Assembly (NCBI GenBank): GCA_944989445.1
Contig: CALYLW010000126.1
Span: 124,001 to 188,000 of the forward strand
Direction of reading: 5' to 3'
DNA length: 64,000 nt
From: Ampullaceana balthica
Taxonomy: Eukaryota; Mollusca; Gastropoda; Lymnaeidae
Shown here: positions 31,405 through 43,091 of the stretch, in pieces
Layout: each line of letters opens with the position of its first letter
Position numbering within the stretch: the first letter of the stretch is position 1
The notes under the pieces: model-generated
What the model was told of the DNA's origin: nothing
Seen by the model: the letters and a program-made list of their open reading frames with translations, nothing else
Database searches by the model: none
Translations under genes and position numbers: made by a program

Positions 31405-33570
31405 CTAAAGTTTGGCAGTAAAGTTTTTTAAGTGTGGAAATGCTGCGGCTGGCAAACATCCATAAAAATCAAGCAGAAGAACTGACTTGAACTTCTCCTT
31501 TATGTCATAATCTGCTTGTAGGTCAAGCAGCTGTAACTGTATATCTGGGGCTGAACCAGCTTCTGCACTAAATGCCGAACTGCTGATATTGAAGAGTGGT
31601 TCCAGGCTCTTGAATTCTTGAAACCCCCTTTCTAATTCCACAGCCAAGGCATCCAACTTAGCCTTGTACTTGTCACCTGTTTCACCTGAAATTGTTTTAT
31701 GTTTCAGCAAAAGGAAATTACAAAATCTGTTTTCTCCTGCTTGCCTGGAGAACAGGGAGAGCTTTGCCTGAAAAGATTTAACATGTACATACATTTCATG
31801 TGCAAACAAGCTATCGCCCTGATGTTTGACATACATTTCATGTGTAAACAAGCTATCGCCCTGATGTTTGACATACATTTCATGTGCAAACAAGCTATCA
31901 CCCTGATGTTTGACATACATTTCATGTGCAAACAAGCTATCGCCCTGATGTTTGACATACATTTCATGTGCAAACAAGCTAATGCCCTGAAGTTTGACAT
32001 ACATTTCATGTGCAAACAAGCTATCGCCCTGATGTTTGACATACATTTCATGTGCAAACAAGCTATCGCCCTGATGTTTGACATACATTTCATGTGTAAA
32101 CAAGCTATCGCCCTGAAGTTTGACATACATTTCATGTGCAAACAAGCTATCGCCCTGATGTTTGACATACATTTCATGTGCAAACAAGCTATCGCCCTGA
32201 TGTTTGACATACATTTCATGTGCAAACAAGCTATCGCCCTGAAGTTTGACATACATTTTATGTGCAAACAAGCTATCGCCCTGAAGTTTGACATACATTT
32301 TATGTGCAAACAAGCTATCGCCCTGATGTTTGACATACATTTTATGTGCAAACAAGCTATCGCCCTGAAGTTTGACATACATTTTATGTGCAAACAAGCT
32401 ATCGCCCTGATGTTTGACATTCAGCTCATTCAACTTTTCCATAATGTCAATAGCAAACATGAAGTCTGACTTCCACTCTTCCTTAACAATGTTAGCAAAA
32501 CCCTCCATCTCCAGGAACATAACTATTTCTTCCTTGAGATCCCACAATCGCCTCAATATCTTAACCAGGCTCAGCCAGCGGACACTGCTGTGGTAGATAA
32601 TATCATAATATTCAGTTTCCAAATCTTCAAGCAGTGCCCTGAACTGTATGCGGTTAAATGCCTTGGCTCTGATGAGGTTTATCACACTGACAACTGGGTA
32701 AATAACATGCTTGATATTCAACGGAGCTTTACACATACTTTCCAGATGGGTGACATAGTAGAGAGGTAACAGTGTATGGTCAGGATGTTCTTCAAATTTA
32801 TTTTTTATCAACTTCACAATACCTACGTTTTTTTCCAGTCAAAGAACGCGCTCCATTGGTTATTACACTTGCTATCTGGTTCACACCAACACATTTCTCA
32901 AATCCATTGAATAAATCCTGGCCTATAGTTGTGTCTTTGAGTGGCTCAACACCAAGTAATTCTTCGGTAAGCTCAAAATCGAGTGTTTATTCCCCGTATA
33001 GGTACCAACAATTGTGCTGTGTCCTGTACATCGGTACTATCGTCCAACGCAAGAGAGTACCACACAAAGTTTTGCTTGCATCTCGAAGTTGGTGCATCAA
33101 ATTGTCACTAATTTTTTCACCACGCTGACTAGAGTTCTACTTGATAAAAAAAATGCTATCACATCTTTTAATTTTCTGTACAAATAATGCTTGCTTCATC
33201 TGACCAGCATTCCTTGATGAACTCGCTGTCAGAAAAAGACTTTTTCCGTTTTAAAATCTTATGGGACAGCACCAAACTGGCTTCGTTTGCAGCATCTGGT
33301 ATTTAAGACTGATGAAAACAGTTTGCTGCTTCTTTAAATTATTAACCAACTCCTGGCAATTCCTTTTCTCTCTTTGTTCGTTAAATTGTGCCCGAAATCC
33401 AAATGTTTTGTTTTGTGGTGTCTTTTTAAGTTGTACTCCTTAAAGACGCTCACACTCACGGCACGGAAGCAGACTGCTTTGCTGCCAACGCTCGTGAAGC
33501 AATATTTAGTGGTCCATTCGTCATTAAAATCATGACATTCGTCCTCAATCTTTCTTCTTTTAGCAGCACT
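31405..33570 (-). pseudogene. hAT-3 transposase with in-frame 42-bp repeat expansion
   Basis: The N-terminal zinc finger piece (33390-33570) reads KRRKIEDECHDFNDEWTTKY then NLKRHHKTKHLDFG. A frame-shifted middle part carries NGARSLTGKK-type catalytic wording. A 470-codon open frame (31405-32817) then holds HLESMCKAPLNIKHVI, SSVRWLSLVKILRRLWDLKE, DIMEKLNELNVK, fifteen copies of the 14-residue unit VKHQGDSLFAHEMY, then HVKSFQAKLSLFSRQ and a terminal PLFNISSSAFSAEAGSAPDI. In relatives the unit occurs once (..LNVKLQG...HEMY.HVKSFQ). The expansion is exactly in frame and adds about 200 residues in the catalytic insertion region. The upstream frame is broken near 32820-33380. Confidence 0.92.
31786..32416. 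repeat. 42-bp minisatellite, 15 copies, inside hAT-3 transposase
   Basis: Unit CATACATTTCATGTGCAAAC plus AAGCTATCGCCCTGATGTTTGA. Variants (ATTTTATG/ATTTCATG, GATG/GAAG) are clustered so that the left and right thirds differ, suggesting stepwise amplification. All frames on both strands are nearly free of stops, giving shadow frames of 256 and 238 codons. Confidence 0.97.
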
Positions 33571-33927
33571 TATGGTTAAATATAACGTCTATTCGCTTTT
33601 AAATTATAATTTTTACAAAACCGCCCATATATAAACCGTAAACAAAATCCACTTCCAGTTGAGCTGAAATGCAGTTTTGAATAAAGATGTTAATAATCAT
33701 TGACTAATGATCACTATTCAATTCTCGAGCCATAAAACCAATTAATATCCCTAGATTCGAATCAAATACTCGGAATATAATTTTAAAAAAATAGTGAAAG
33801 TTTTAAACAAAGAAAATTAACATCGACATAAGATCGCAACATGTATATGCCTTCGGGCCGCATAATATACTCTGGCGGGCCGCATATGTCCCGCGGGCTG
33901 TAGTTTGCCCACCCCTGCACTAATGTA

Positions 33928-34164
33928 GAGATTTTTTTTTGTTTGTGTGTGGCACATAACCCCGTAGTCGTAGAGGGTTCTAATGTTTCCATTAGAACTT
34001 TCTCGGGGCTTGGTAGACCTGGCGGCGCCCATCTCCTCTTCAGATCAGCGGAGGACTTTTTAGCGACAGACATTCATCAACATTTTTTTTTATTGTGGCT
34101 TTAACGTGGGCTAGATCCCACGCCCCTCAGCTTGTGAGGCGAGCGCACTATTGACTTTTCTATC
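33928..34164 (-). mobile_element. tRNA-derived SINE
   Basis: Minus strand: AGTGCGCTCGCCTCACAAGC and GTGGGATCTAGCCCACG resemble the A- and B-box halves of a tRNA. They are followed by a unique body, a hairpin (GTTCTAATGG..CATTAGAAC) and an A-rich 3' tail (AACAAAAAAAAATCTC). It is inserted in the 36-bp array directly beside the right target duplication of hAT-3. Confidence 0.75.
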
Positions 34165-34250
34165 CAGACTAGAACAGTATAAATTATTTACACTAATGTA
34201 CAGAATAGAATAGTAGAAATTCTATACACTAATGTAGGGAGTAGAACAAG
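34165..34250. repeat. 36-bp minisatellite, right half
   Basis: Units of CAGACTAGAACAGTATAAAT type resume after the SINE (ACACTAATGTACAG, ACACTAATGTAGGG) and then end. Confidence 0.85.
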
Positions 34251-34440
34251 TCAATTAGATGAACATAAATATTCCAGAAACAAGCAGCCTACAGAAGTAT
34301 ATATTATAATTAACGGTTATTTACATGTGAATATCTAATCAGCTTTAAACATCGAAGAAACACAGAGGCTTTATTTTTAATTAGTAAATTTACTGCCAAG
34401 TACCCATGGCATACATCGAATCGAATGATGGCCCTGTAAA

Positions 34441-34782
34441 GTGTACCCCGAAACTAAAACAATGGCCAATGGCCGCAATGTAAACATGCCACAAATACAA
34501 ACGAAGCACCACATAACACGGGTCTGTAGAGAATGTTTCCAGATACATTCAACCGTGTTCAACTCTATTACTGTTTCCCTCTTGAAATTACCAGATGTGG
34601 ACGATAATCGTGCATTGACCGCGGTCTCCGATAATAGCTTAGCCAGCACATGCTGCGACCGGGTAACAATGTACTTGTTCAAGTACGACGTTGTAAAACA
34701 AGAATGCCCCCCCCCAGCCCCTACCCCCGTGTTGACAGAGGACGTGAGTCAAAACAAACGGCAGTTTAAGTGTGATGAATGA
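34441..34782 (+). other. Unassigned 113-codon open frame
   Basis: The longest simple frame in this interval, with the start at MYPETKTMANGRNVNMPQ. It has no recognisable domain, and a comparable frame runs antisense (34377-34682), so coding is doubtful. It lies between the SINE-bearing array and a MITE fragment. A poly-C run near 34708 makes its 3' half low complexity. Confidence 0.15.
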
Positions 34783-34943
34783 AATACAGTTAGTTGTGTG
34801 TGTATGGGGTGGGGGGGGGGAGCAGGTGAGTTGATTTTTGGACATAGTTTATTGCCGAGGTCACGTGATAAGATTTGTTCGGAAGACGAAGTTTTTAATC
34901 AACAGTTTAAACGACATGCAAGTATTGTATTCTGAAGAAAGAT

Positions 34944-35066
34944 TTGCAAAGCTTTGTGACGTCGTATTGAAGGGGGGTCTAAATTTTTGTGACGACGTGT
35001 GACGAGGGGGGTGGGAGGGGGGTAAAAATAGGTCAAAATCGCGTGATGTCAATTATTGACGTGCCC
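34944..35066. mobile_element. MITE copy 3, right half only
   Basis: GCAAAGCTTTGTGACGTC through the GGGGGTC tract and CAAAATCGCGTGATGTCAAT to GACGTGCCC, followed by TTA. Same wording as the right half of copy 5 (43400-43526), without a left half. Confidence 0.85.
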
Positions 35067-35069
35067 TTA

Positions 35070-35565
35070 GAATGTCTAAAGTCTAAAGAAACAACTAACA
35101 ACAAAAGAAAAAAAACAGCCGAAAAAATGACGCATTGGGACAAGTTTAAGACCAGCAGACACACCTGGTGTAGGTTACCAGAACATGCCTGGTATGAAAA
35201 AATTGCGAACGGTCGTAAGTAAAACGGACAGACCTGAGCCAAAGATGCAAGCGCCCCGCTGTTTTCAACTTCTTAAGGAAGGAGGTATATTTGGCTGGTA
35301 ATAAGAAAACTCAAAGTGAACATTCTTGAACAATTATCTTAGACTCTAGTGAAGTTAACGTCAAAAGAGCGCCCGCCCCTAATTATTTAGGGATAATTTA
35401 TGAGAAGGTTTCAGCTAGATAACGTGTGGCGTAAAAACAGTTTGATGTGCACAGTTGACATGCATTAGCGTCACTCTGGAGTAACTCGACCCTACAAGAG
35501 TGGGTTATCTGGCTTGGAGGACTTCGATGGAAATGTCTGAGAATTATGATTAGGCATTAGGCCAC
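35070..35565. other. Noncoding, nothing recognised
   Basis: No domain in the short frames here. Confidence 0.5.
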
Positions 35566-35735
35566 TCATTGCAGTGGCGGCTCTTAGCTTCCTATGTATG
35601 TGCGTGTGGGGGGGGGGCATTAGGCCACACAATGCAGTGGTGGCTCCTGACTTCTATTGTGCGTGTTGTGGGGGGGGGGCGTTAGACCATACAATGCAGT
35701 GGCGGCTCTTGACTCCTAATGTATGGGTGTGGGGA
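35566..35735. repeat. About 63-bp tandem repeat, 3 copies
   Basis: Units share AATGCAGTGGCGGCTC, a TGTGTG..GGGGGGG tract and GCATTAGGCCA, with variable G-run lengths. Confidence 0.85.
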
Positions 35736-35754
35736 GGAAATATTCATATACAAC

Positions 35755-36805
35755 TGAAGCCATCCCGTTGCAATCATCTAATCTATGTACGACTGTCATG
35801 ATCCTGTTACAATCATCTAGTCTATGTATGACTGTCATGATCCTGATCCAATCATCTAATCTATGTACGACTAACACCATCCTGATCCAATCATCTAATC
35901 TATGTACGACTAACACCATCCTGATCCAATCATCTAAATCTATGTACGACTAACACCATCCTCTTCCAATCATCTAAATATGTACGACTGTCACGATCTT
36001 GTTACAATCATCTAGTCTATGTACGACTGTCACGATCTTGTTACAATCATCTAATTTATGTACGACTGTCACGATCTTGTTGCAATCATCTAATCTATGT
36101 ACGACTGTCACGATCTTTTTGCAATCATCTAATCTATGTACGACTGTCACGATCTTTTTGCAATCATCTAATCTATGTACGACTGTCACGATCTTGTTAC
36201 AATCATCTAATTTATGTACGACTGTCATAATCTTGTTACAATCATCTAATTTATGTACGACTGTCACGATATTGTTACAATCATCTAGTCTATGTACGAC
36301 TATCACGATCTTGTTGCAATCATCTAATCTATGTACGACTGTCACGATCTTGTTACAATCATCTATTCTATGTACGACTGTCATGATCTTGTTACAATCA
36401 TCTAATGTATGTACGACTGTCACGATATTGTTACAATCATCTAGTCTATGTACGACTATCACGATCTTGTTGCAATCATCTAATCTATGTACGACTGTCA
36501 CGATCTTGTTGCAATCATCTAATCTATGTACGACTGTCACGATCTTGTTACAATCATCTATTCTATGTACGACTGTCATGATCTTGTTACAATCATCTAA
36601 TCTATGTACGACTGTCACGATCTTGTTACAATCATCTAATCTATGTACGACTGTCACGATCTTGTTACAATCATCTAGTCTATGTACGGCTGTCACGATC
36701 TTGTTGCAATTATCTAGTCTATGTACGACTGTCACGATCTTGTTGCAATCATCTAGTCTATGTACGACTGTCACGATCTTGTTCCAATCATCCTGTCTAT
36801 GCCAA
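35755..36805. repeat. 39-bp minisatellite, about 27 copies
   Basis: Unit TGTACGACTGTCACGATCTT plus GTTACAATCATCTAATCTA. The left edge (35760-35990) is a more diverged subfamily with CTGATCC. Blocks of several variant units repeat in order (36240-36420 and 36415-36600), indicating amplification of multi-unit blocks. The 294-codon minus frame is a product of the period. Confidence 0.97.
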
Positions 36806-38340
36806 CGTGTTAGCAGCCAGCAATAGATAATGATTCCATTGTGAAGCAAGAGATCCAAGAGACTTTAGGACATCAAAGAAAGTCTGTTAGGGAATCATCT
36901 ACATCTACACCAAAGATGTGACACAAGTAACGGTAGCAACGTCATCGATCAACAGAAGACAAAGGCGAGGATATTCTGAGCCGTACAATCCTGTGTGAGA
37001 GATTAAACATTTAGGGCCCAAAGAAGTCACGTTTTCCATTGTAATTGAAATTGTCTCCCCCCACCTCTGTTGGATGTAATATGTGTGGGGCTTTCACGCG
37101 CTCACGTGTGTGTGTTTGAGCGTCCAAGCAGCGTGTTGATTGGCCAATTCTGCTACTCTCGTCTCGACGATTATTGACTAATCCGAGCCACCGGAAGTGT
37201 TTCAGGAAAACACACAAGATCTGTTCCACTTAAAGAGATAAAGGAAGGGAAGAGAGTGGACCTAGGAAGACAGTGTCCGGTGGACAGCTTAAATTTCGTA
37301 ACCAGGGGTCATTTGTGTGCCAAATAAAGAAGTACTACAATGGCTTCTAACGAGATTTCGTTTCCTAACTAAAGAAGTATAATGAGAGATTTATTACAAA
37401 CGAAAGATACAAAAAAAAACAGTTAAAATAGGGAAGTATTGGTAGTGACGTATCTGGTGTCGGGAACGATGAGACAAACATCTGAAATACATTAACTGAG
37501 AAGGTTGATGATGCGTCAGCACTTTTCTGAGTGAACCACCAAAGTTGACGGGACGGTACCAAAAGGCACGCGATAATTGAAAATGACATCTTTTGTAGGC
37601 GTCCAACCGTCCAGTCCATAAATATGAATGACTTATGTTTGATATGTATTCCTCATGTTTGTTCTAAACTTTCACCAAAATTCAAGAAACATCCGAATCA
37701 AGATAGTTGGAGGTACGGATAATCAATATACATAAACTGCAATCTCTGTCACGTCTGTCCGTGACGCTATGCGAGGTAACTCCCGATTTAAAAAAAAATG
37801 AAAATATAAAAGTAAAAATGTTGATTTCGAGATTAACAAAATGTGTTTCTGGCCATAAAATTTTGTGACGTGACGTCATTATTTGAGCTTTTAATGTGTG
37901 AAGGGAACGAAGTATAAAGAGCCATGTTTTATTTGATGTGATTAATATTATTATTATTTTTTTTAATGAAATGTCCGTTTTTGTGTATGTGTCCATGTAA
38001 ATATTATGTACGTAATTATAAAGTTAATTTTCTATATCAATGTTTAACATTCGTTTTTTGCTTTATGAAATTTACAATTGGTTGTCGTTTGATTGTCAAG
38101 TTTCGATGCGTTTTGAACTACAAAGCCATTATTTAGTACTGCAAATGAAATTTGTCAACTTATGCTTCAGTTTAGCTTTTTTTTTCTTTTATACACTTTG
38201 AGATTGCATATTTGTATGTTTAAAAAAATAACATATTTAAAAATCGGACTCCTCCCCACAATAGTTTTTGTTTGATTGTTATTTACATGTAATATTTTAA
38301 TGCATCTTAGACTAATTTTGAAAAAAAAATCTTTATATAA
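36806..38340. other. Noncoding, possible CCAAT-type palindrome
   Basis: No gene recognised. ATTGGCCAAT at 37139-37148 is a double CCAAT box, in a CpG-containing stretch (37090-37200) that could be regulatory. A TGACGTGACGTCA motif lies at 37866-37878. Confidence 0.35.
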
Positions 38341-38893
38341 TATAGAACTGGAAAGGGTGCTGACTTGACAATAATGAAAAAGTTTATTTCAATTCCTAAA
38401 AAACGTGTATATTAAATTGTATATACGATTAACTGTTGATACTTTAATATTTTCTTTTATCCAGTGATAAACTGTACTTCAAATGTTTGATGTAAAATAA
38501 ATAGTTTTTTGTTATTCATATTTGTAAATGGTTACAATTTTTCGTTGACATGTTTTTGATACATGTGGTGGTAATAATGTATGGACCAATGGGCGCATAA
38601 ACTGACAAGTCATAATAGATCTTGAAAAGGTGCTGACTTGACAATAATAAAAACGTTTATGTGAATTACTAAATCGTGTATATTAAATTGTAAATATGAT
38701 TAACAGTTGATAATTTAATCTTTTCTGTTATCCTGTGACGAACTCTGCTTACTACGTTTCATGCAAAATGAATAGTTCATTGTTATTAACATGTGTAAAA
38801 ATTACATTTTATTTTTTTACATGTTTTGGTAATGTTGTGCTAATAATGTATGGATAAATAAATGGGCGAATAAACTGACAAGTCATAATCATC
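38341..38893. repeat. Two-copy tandem duplication, unit about 275 bp
   Basis: GGTGCTGACTTGACAATAAT at 38357 recurs at 38631. The following CGTGTATATTAAATTGTA, the GATTAAC..TTGATA block and GAATAAACTGACAAGTCATA recur in order. The copies have diverged noticeably. Confidence 0.88.
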
Positions 38894-39698
38894 AATGAAG
38901 CTTAAACGGCTTCAAATCACAGATGTGCTTGATGCGGATCACATTACAGTCACATAATTTATTTTTAACTCACTGTGCTGTGCGCATTATTCAATGCCGC
39001 AAGTTAACGTCCGGCTGACTCCTCAGCAATATTTGTTAACACTTCGAACTTCAAACTTCTTTGCTGCAGTATCAATGTATGATGTGTGTAATTCACTATG
39101 TATATACTATTATCATGATTATATAATTATTATTCATGCAATCTTATATAACGCGAAGCCTAAGCTTGGAGGTTTTCTCATAACACATATTTTCGTAAAT
39201 ATAATCAAAATATATACTATGCTATGTCCGTTCGTAACGCTTAGATTTTAGAAAGCACACCGCTAAAAAGTAGCCTTGAAAAAAATACAGCAAAATAAAA
39301 AACAACAACAACAAAAAACAACACTATTTTCAAACGTCCGCATAAAATTGTTCAATATGGAAAAGAGATTTAATTTTTCTCTCTTGGTCTCTACATGTTC
39401 TGATTATTTAATATGTTGCTTTCAGGCAAAATGAACAATTAAAAAAACTTAAATATATCCATTTTGAAAACTTCCGACATTTTTGACGGGTAATACACTA
39501 GTTTTGAATCATAATTATTTTAACATGCAATGTATTTTTCAATGCATAAATGAACAGAAGCTTGTATTTAACTGTTTATTAAAAAATATAGCATTTTTCA
39601 ACTTTATTTTAAGATTTTAAAAAATAAAAAGTTAATTTTATTTCGTCGAATACAGAAATGTTAAAACTCAGCATGCAAAAGTGGTCGCCCGTAGGCGT
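38894..39698. other. Noncoding; ends in a GGCGCC-family fragment
   Basis: No frame supported. 39686-39706 (GTCGCCCGTAGGCGTCCTAC) resembles GGGCGCCGTAGGCGCCCTAC at 50972. 39233-39270 resembles TTTTAGAAAGCAGCGCACC of the same family. Confidence 0.45.
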
Positions 39699-39774
39699 CC
39701 TACAACCAGAGGCGTCACTAAGGGTTGGTGTCACCCGGGGCGGTAGCTCATGGTGTCACCCCTTCACGACTGAA

Positions 39775-40164
39775 GGGGCCATCCATAAATGACGTCATGC
39801 GAGGTTGCCGATTTTTACCTTACCCTCCCCTCAGCGTCATACTTTGTCACAAAAACTTAGACCCCATCCCTTTTTTACGATATGACGTCACAAAGCTTTG
39901 ACACCCATCCACCAAGCCGTATTTTCTAAATAAAAGTTAGCATGTTGCAAATTATTTTTTGTCATTTAAATATGTATTTAGGGTAAGTCTGCACTGTAAT
40001 ATCGTAACACGCGTGAAGTCATTGAAAACGTAATTAAATAAATGGTAAGCAATCAAATATTTAAGTGGAACTTGTATTTAAAGTTTCGCGTTTTTGATGT
40101 GACGTCACATTTCTTAAACACCCCCCTCCTCGTACCACATCGTCACAGATACGTGGACCCCTAT
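39775..40164. mobile_element. MITE copy 4, right end lost
   Basis: Starts GGGGCCATCCATAAATGACG and follows copy 1 closely (AACACGCGTGAAG, ATTTAAGTGGAACTT, GATGTGACGTCACATTTCTT). It breaks off after ACACCCCCCTCCTCG. Nested in hAT-4. Confidence 0.85.
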
Positions 40165-40253
40165 GGCGGATTAAAAAGGGGGGGTGCTGAACGGGCTAAA
40201 GCCCCCAATTTAAGGGCCCCCAAACTTTTTATGAATTATAGTGTATAATAAAG

Positions 40254-42050
40254 ATGCAGGCCATTATGTTTGTACGAATCCCTGAAAATGCCTTGGACAG
40301 TCATACGGCAATGCTGCAAATGAGTAGGAAGTATAACGGAAACCAGGCAATTCTTCGTGAGAAGTGCATTGTAGCTCATTATGTGCCGTGCACAGCTCAT
40401 TCCTTTAATTTGGTTGGGAAAAGAGCAGCAGGTTGTCCTACTGCGGTCAGATTTTTTTGTCTTCTGCAAAATCTTTATACCCGACTTGTTGCATCTGCTC
40501 ATCGTTGACAGGTACTTCAAAAACATATGAAATTGATACATGCTAACAAAGCCTTGTCTGACACAAGATGGTCAGCCTGACATTATGCTGTAAGGTCTGT
40601 TAATAGCTCATACAATGAGAATATCGCAGCACTAGAAGAATTAGCAACGAATGAAAATCAGCCACGTGACTGCCGACTTGAAGAAGAAGGATTTCTAAAG
40701 GAAATTGAACAACTGGAAGTCGCTATTTTACTTGAAATTTGGGAAACAATTTTAGAAAGGAAGTCTCTCATTGAGTTTGTTAAAAAAATAGCATTCTTAA
40801 TTTTATTCCTATGAAGACAAAAGGAAAGGAAAAGTCCGTGGTAAAAACAGTGTAAACAATCTTCAATAATATCAAACAAAAAAGAAAGCGTCAGTTTGAT
40901 AAAGGGACATCAACAAAATAGCATTCTCCAGGAGGAAAAAAATTCAAGATTGATGTATTTCTGGTAATCATTGACAAACTTTCTTAAGCCCTACAACATT
41001 GGTTAGGTGCATATAAATACATCCATGAGAAATTTGGCTTTCTTACAAACCTAACTGAGCTCAGCACTTTCGCCACCCGATGGGCAGCAGCCAAGTTAAT
41101 GGAAGAACATTCAAGTGATTTCGAAGAAGGGGTCGGGTAAATCCGAAGCAACCGTTTCGTCCCCCCTCAATTTACTAGCAACGCCATCGAGCGGTGCCGG
41201 TTTAGGGCCAGGAGCGCTTGTACGGATTAGCAAAAAGTGCCGCGAAGAACGCATTGGACGCCAGCTCTGAGGAAACCTTCCAGTGGGGGTTGCACCCTAG
41301 GTAGGTCTTTGATGATCACCCGGTCTGCGGCGGTCCTAACCATGGAGACCCGTGTGCTTTGCCGGGATGGCGCCAAAGTGGTAGCGGGTCGTTGTAGGAA
41401 ATTCCACCACCTCCTTGTGAGGGCAACTTAGTGGGAGGCATCTTCGACTGTATGTCCTGGATGCCCAGGTGGCCGCTTCAGAAGCGACCGCTTTTGGGGG
41501 GTTCCTCAGCTGTTACGTCCCTTTTGGTGGCCAGGTGGCTAAGGGGGTCTTCCGGGAAGACCCATAAAGAGCACTAGGCTCGGGGCTTCTAATTTTCTTC
41601 CACATGTAGGTTCATGCGTGATTTCGAAGACTGCTTACCTTCAGAATTAGTCCAATTTTCAGAACTCTTAAAAAAGTTATTGTCCAGCCCCAGGCTCAGG
41701 GTTAGGAAAAGGAATTAGCACAAAGCGAAACTCAAAAAACTTGCACAGAGCTAAAAATGTTGCTGCTTTTGAATGAGCTATATTTCACACAGTCCTTTAC
41801 AAATGTACACATCGCACTTCGCATCTATCTTTCAATGATGACATCAAACTGCAGCTGAGAGCGATCCTTTTCAAAGTTGAAAAGAATATATAATGAGAAT
41901 TTGCATGGGACGAAAAAGGCTGAATATGCTCTCTCTAATGAGCATTGAAAAGGAACTTATAAGCTTACTCAGCTTTATTGACTTGATTGAAAACTTCGCC
42001 ATTTGAAAAATTCGCAAACGAAAGTTGTTGGTTGAAATAATAATCATACA
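40254..42050 (+). pseudogene. hAT-4 transposase (ZMYM1/DUF4371 type), broken
   Basis: Plus-strand blocks in family order: MSRKYNGNQAILREKCIVAH, YVPCTAHSFNLVGKRAAG, RFFCLLQNLYT (40254-40508); VLQKHMKLIHANKALSDTRW, SYNENIAALEELATNEN and EIEQLEVAILLEIWETILER (40509-40780, stops between); YKYIHEKFGFLTNLTELSTF with RWAAAKLMEEHSSDFEE (41005-41127). After the 490-bp insertion, DFEDCLPSELVQFSELLKKL resumes at 41620. Later pieces such as MGRKRLNMLSLMSIEKELIS and LIENFA (41900-42005) are the dimerisation region. Multiple stops and the insertion make it nonfunctional. Confidence 0.9.
41128..41617. mobile_element. 490-bp GC-rich insertion with 13-bp target duplication
   Basis: GTGATTTCGAAGA occurs at 41115-41127 and 41618-41630, and the hAT-4 protein reads through when the segment is removed. 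The insert begins AGGGGTCGGGTAAATCCGAA and has high GC compared with its host. No known domain, A-tail or terminal inverted repeat is visible. The duplication length suggests target-primed insertion. Family unknown. Confidence 0.75.
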
Positions 42051-43091
42051 CATTTTTCAATAATTTTTGTTATTTCAAATAGAGAAAAGAATTCGTTACC
42101 TCATGAAATTTTTTTTTAATACGGAATAACGCGTAATACTATTCTTTAAGGGGGCGCGTTCGTAAGCACTAAACAGCGTAAGTCGGGATGGGACCGTCGT
42201 AACCGGAGGACTACCTGTATATAAACATGCATATCTATGCTTTCAGGCCTTTAATAAATATATATATATAAAATATTAACTCAAAGACATTGAAATCATA
42301 ATTTTCCTCAAGAAAAACATCAACAAAGAAAACCCATCATTTGATTTTTTTTCTTTGGGGGTGGGGGGGGTGGTGATAAAAATCGTATTCCCCCCCACCC
42401 CACTGTGGTGGAGGGATTCGTGAGGTGGGAATCGTTCATGGCTTTATATCTTTTAAAACAGAAGACACTGCCTCTTTCATTCCAGCCGTTTTTTAAAGAT
42501 CTCTCTGCTGCGACTATTTCTTTTCTTTTTTCCTAATTTGTTTTAATGTTGTTCGTGTGTTGGGACTGTTTTATTATTGCAAGTTAACTGATATTTTTTA
42601 ATAAGAATTTTCACGTATTTCATTGTATTTCTTAATTTCTTTCTAGATTAAAAAATGTGTCATCTTTTGTTTTCTGACATGAAATCGTACACAGTAAAAT
42701 TTTAGGCTCGGGTGTCACCCCCTGATGGGTGTCACCCGGGGCGGCCCGCCCCCCCCCGCCCCCCCCCTAGTGACGCCACTGCCTACAACCCCTACTTTCC
42801 CTATAAGTAAGGAAATACAATACTGCGCTTGAATCGAGCCGCTGTCATTTAATCTAATTTAGGATTACAAATCGGGATTTTATCGGTTATTTTTAATAGC
42901 GATAGGCTATTCGACCAAATGTAAATGCTCCATTGGAGAGTTTTGAATTTCGATTATCTATTACATATACATCTCCTCACCAATGACTCAATGTCATCTC
43001 TGGAACGCTCTATAATTACCCGAAGCTCTTTTCGTGCGAAATAAAATAGACAACCTAATTGCTTTTGTTTCGTAATATTTTCATTTGCTTA

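Larger units (their letters stand above)
30968..33917 (-). mobile_element. hAT-3: complete hAT, GTF2IRD2/SCAND3-like
   Basis: A 2950-bp element with termini CAGGAGTGGGCAAACT and (right, complement) CAGGGGTGGGCAAACT. It is flanked by perfect 8-bp CACTAATG at 30960-30967 and 33918-33925. The target again has the nnnTAnnn form. Subterminal GGGCCGCAT/GCGGCCC motifs are present at both ends. The minus-strand transposase is interrupted only in its N-terminal half. Confidence 0.96.
39707..42781 (+). mobile_element. hAT-4: ZMYM1-like hAT with nested insertions
   Basis: A 3075-bp element. Left end CAGAGGCGTCACTAAGGG, right end (complement) CAGTGGCGTCACTAGGGG, with subterminal GTGTCACCCGGGGCGG at both ends. 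Flanked by perfect 8-bp CCTACAAC (39699-39706 and 42782-42789). It contains MITE copy 4 near its left end and a 490-bp insertion at 41128. Confidence 0.93.

Noticed and set aside
31699..32469. 256-codon plus frame and 238-codon second minus frame over hAT-3
   Set aside because: Only the 31405-32817 minus frame has transposase sequence on both sides of the 42-bp array; the others exist because 42 is a multiple of three.
35974..36858. 294-codon minus frame and 275-codon plus frame
   Set aside because: Both are shadows of the 39-bp array.
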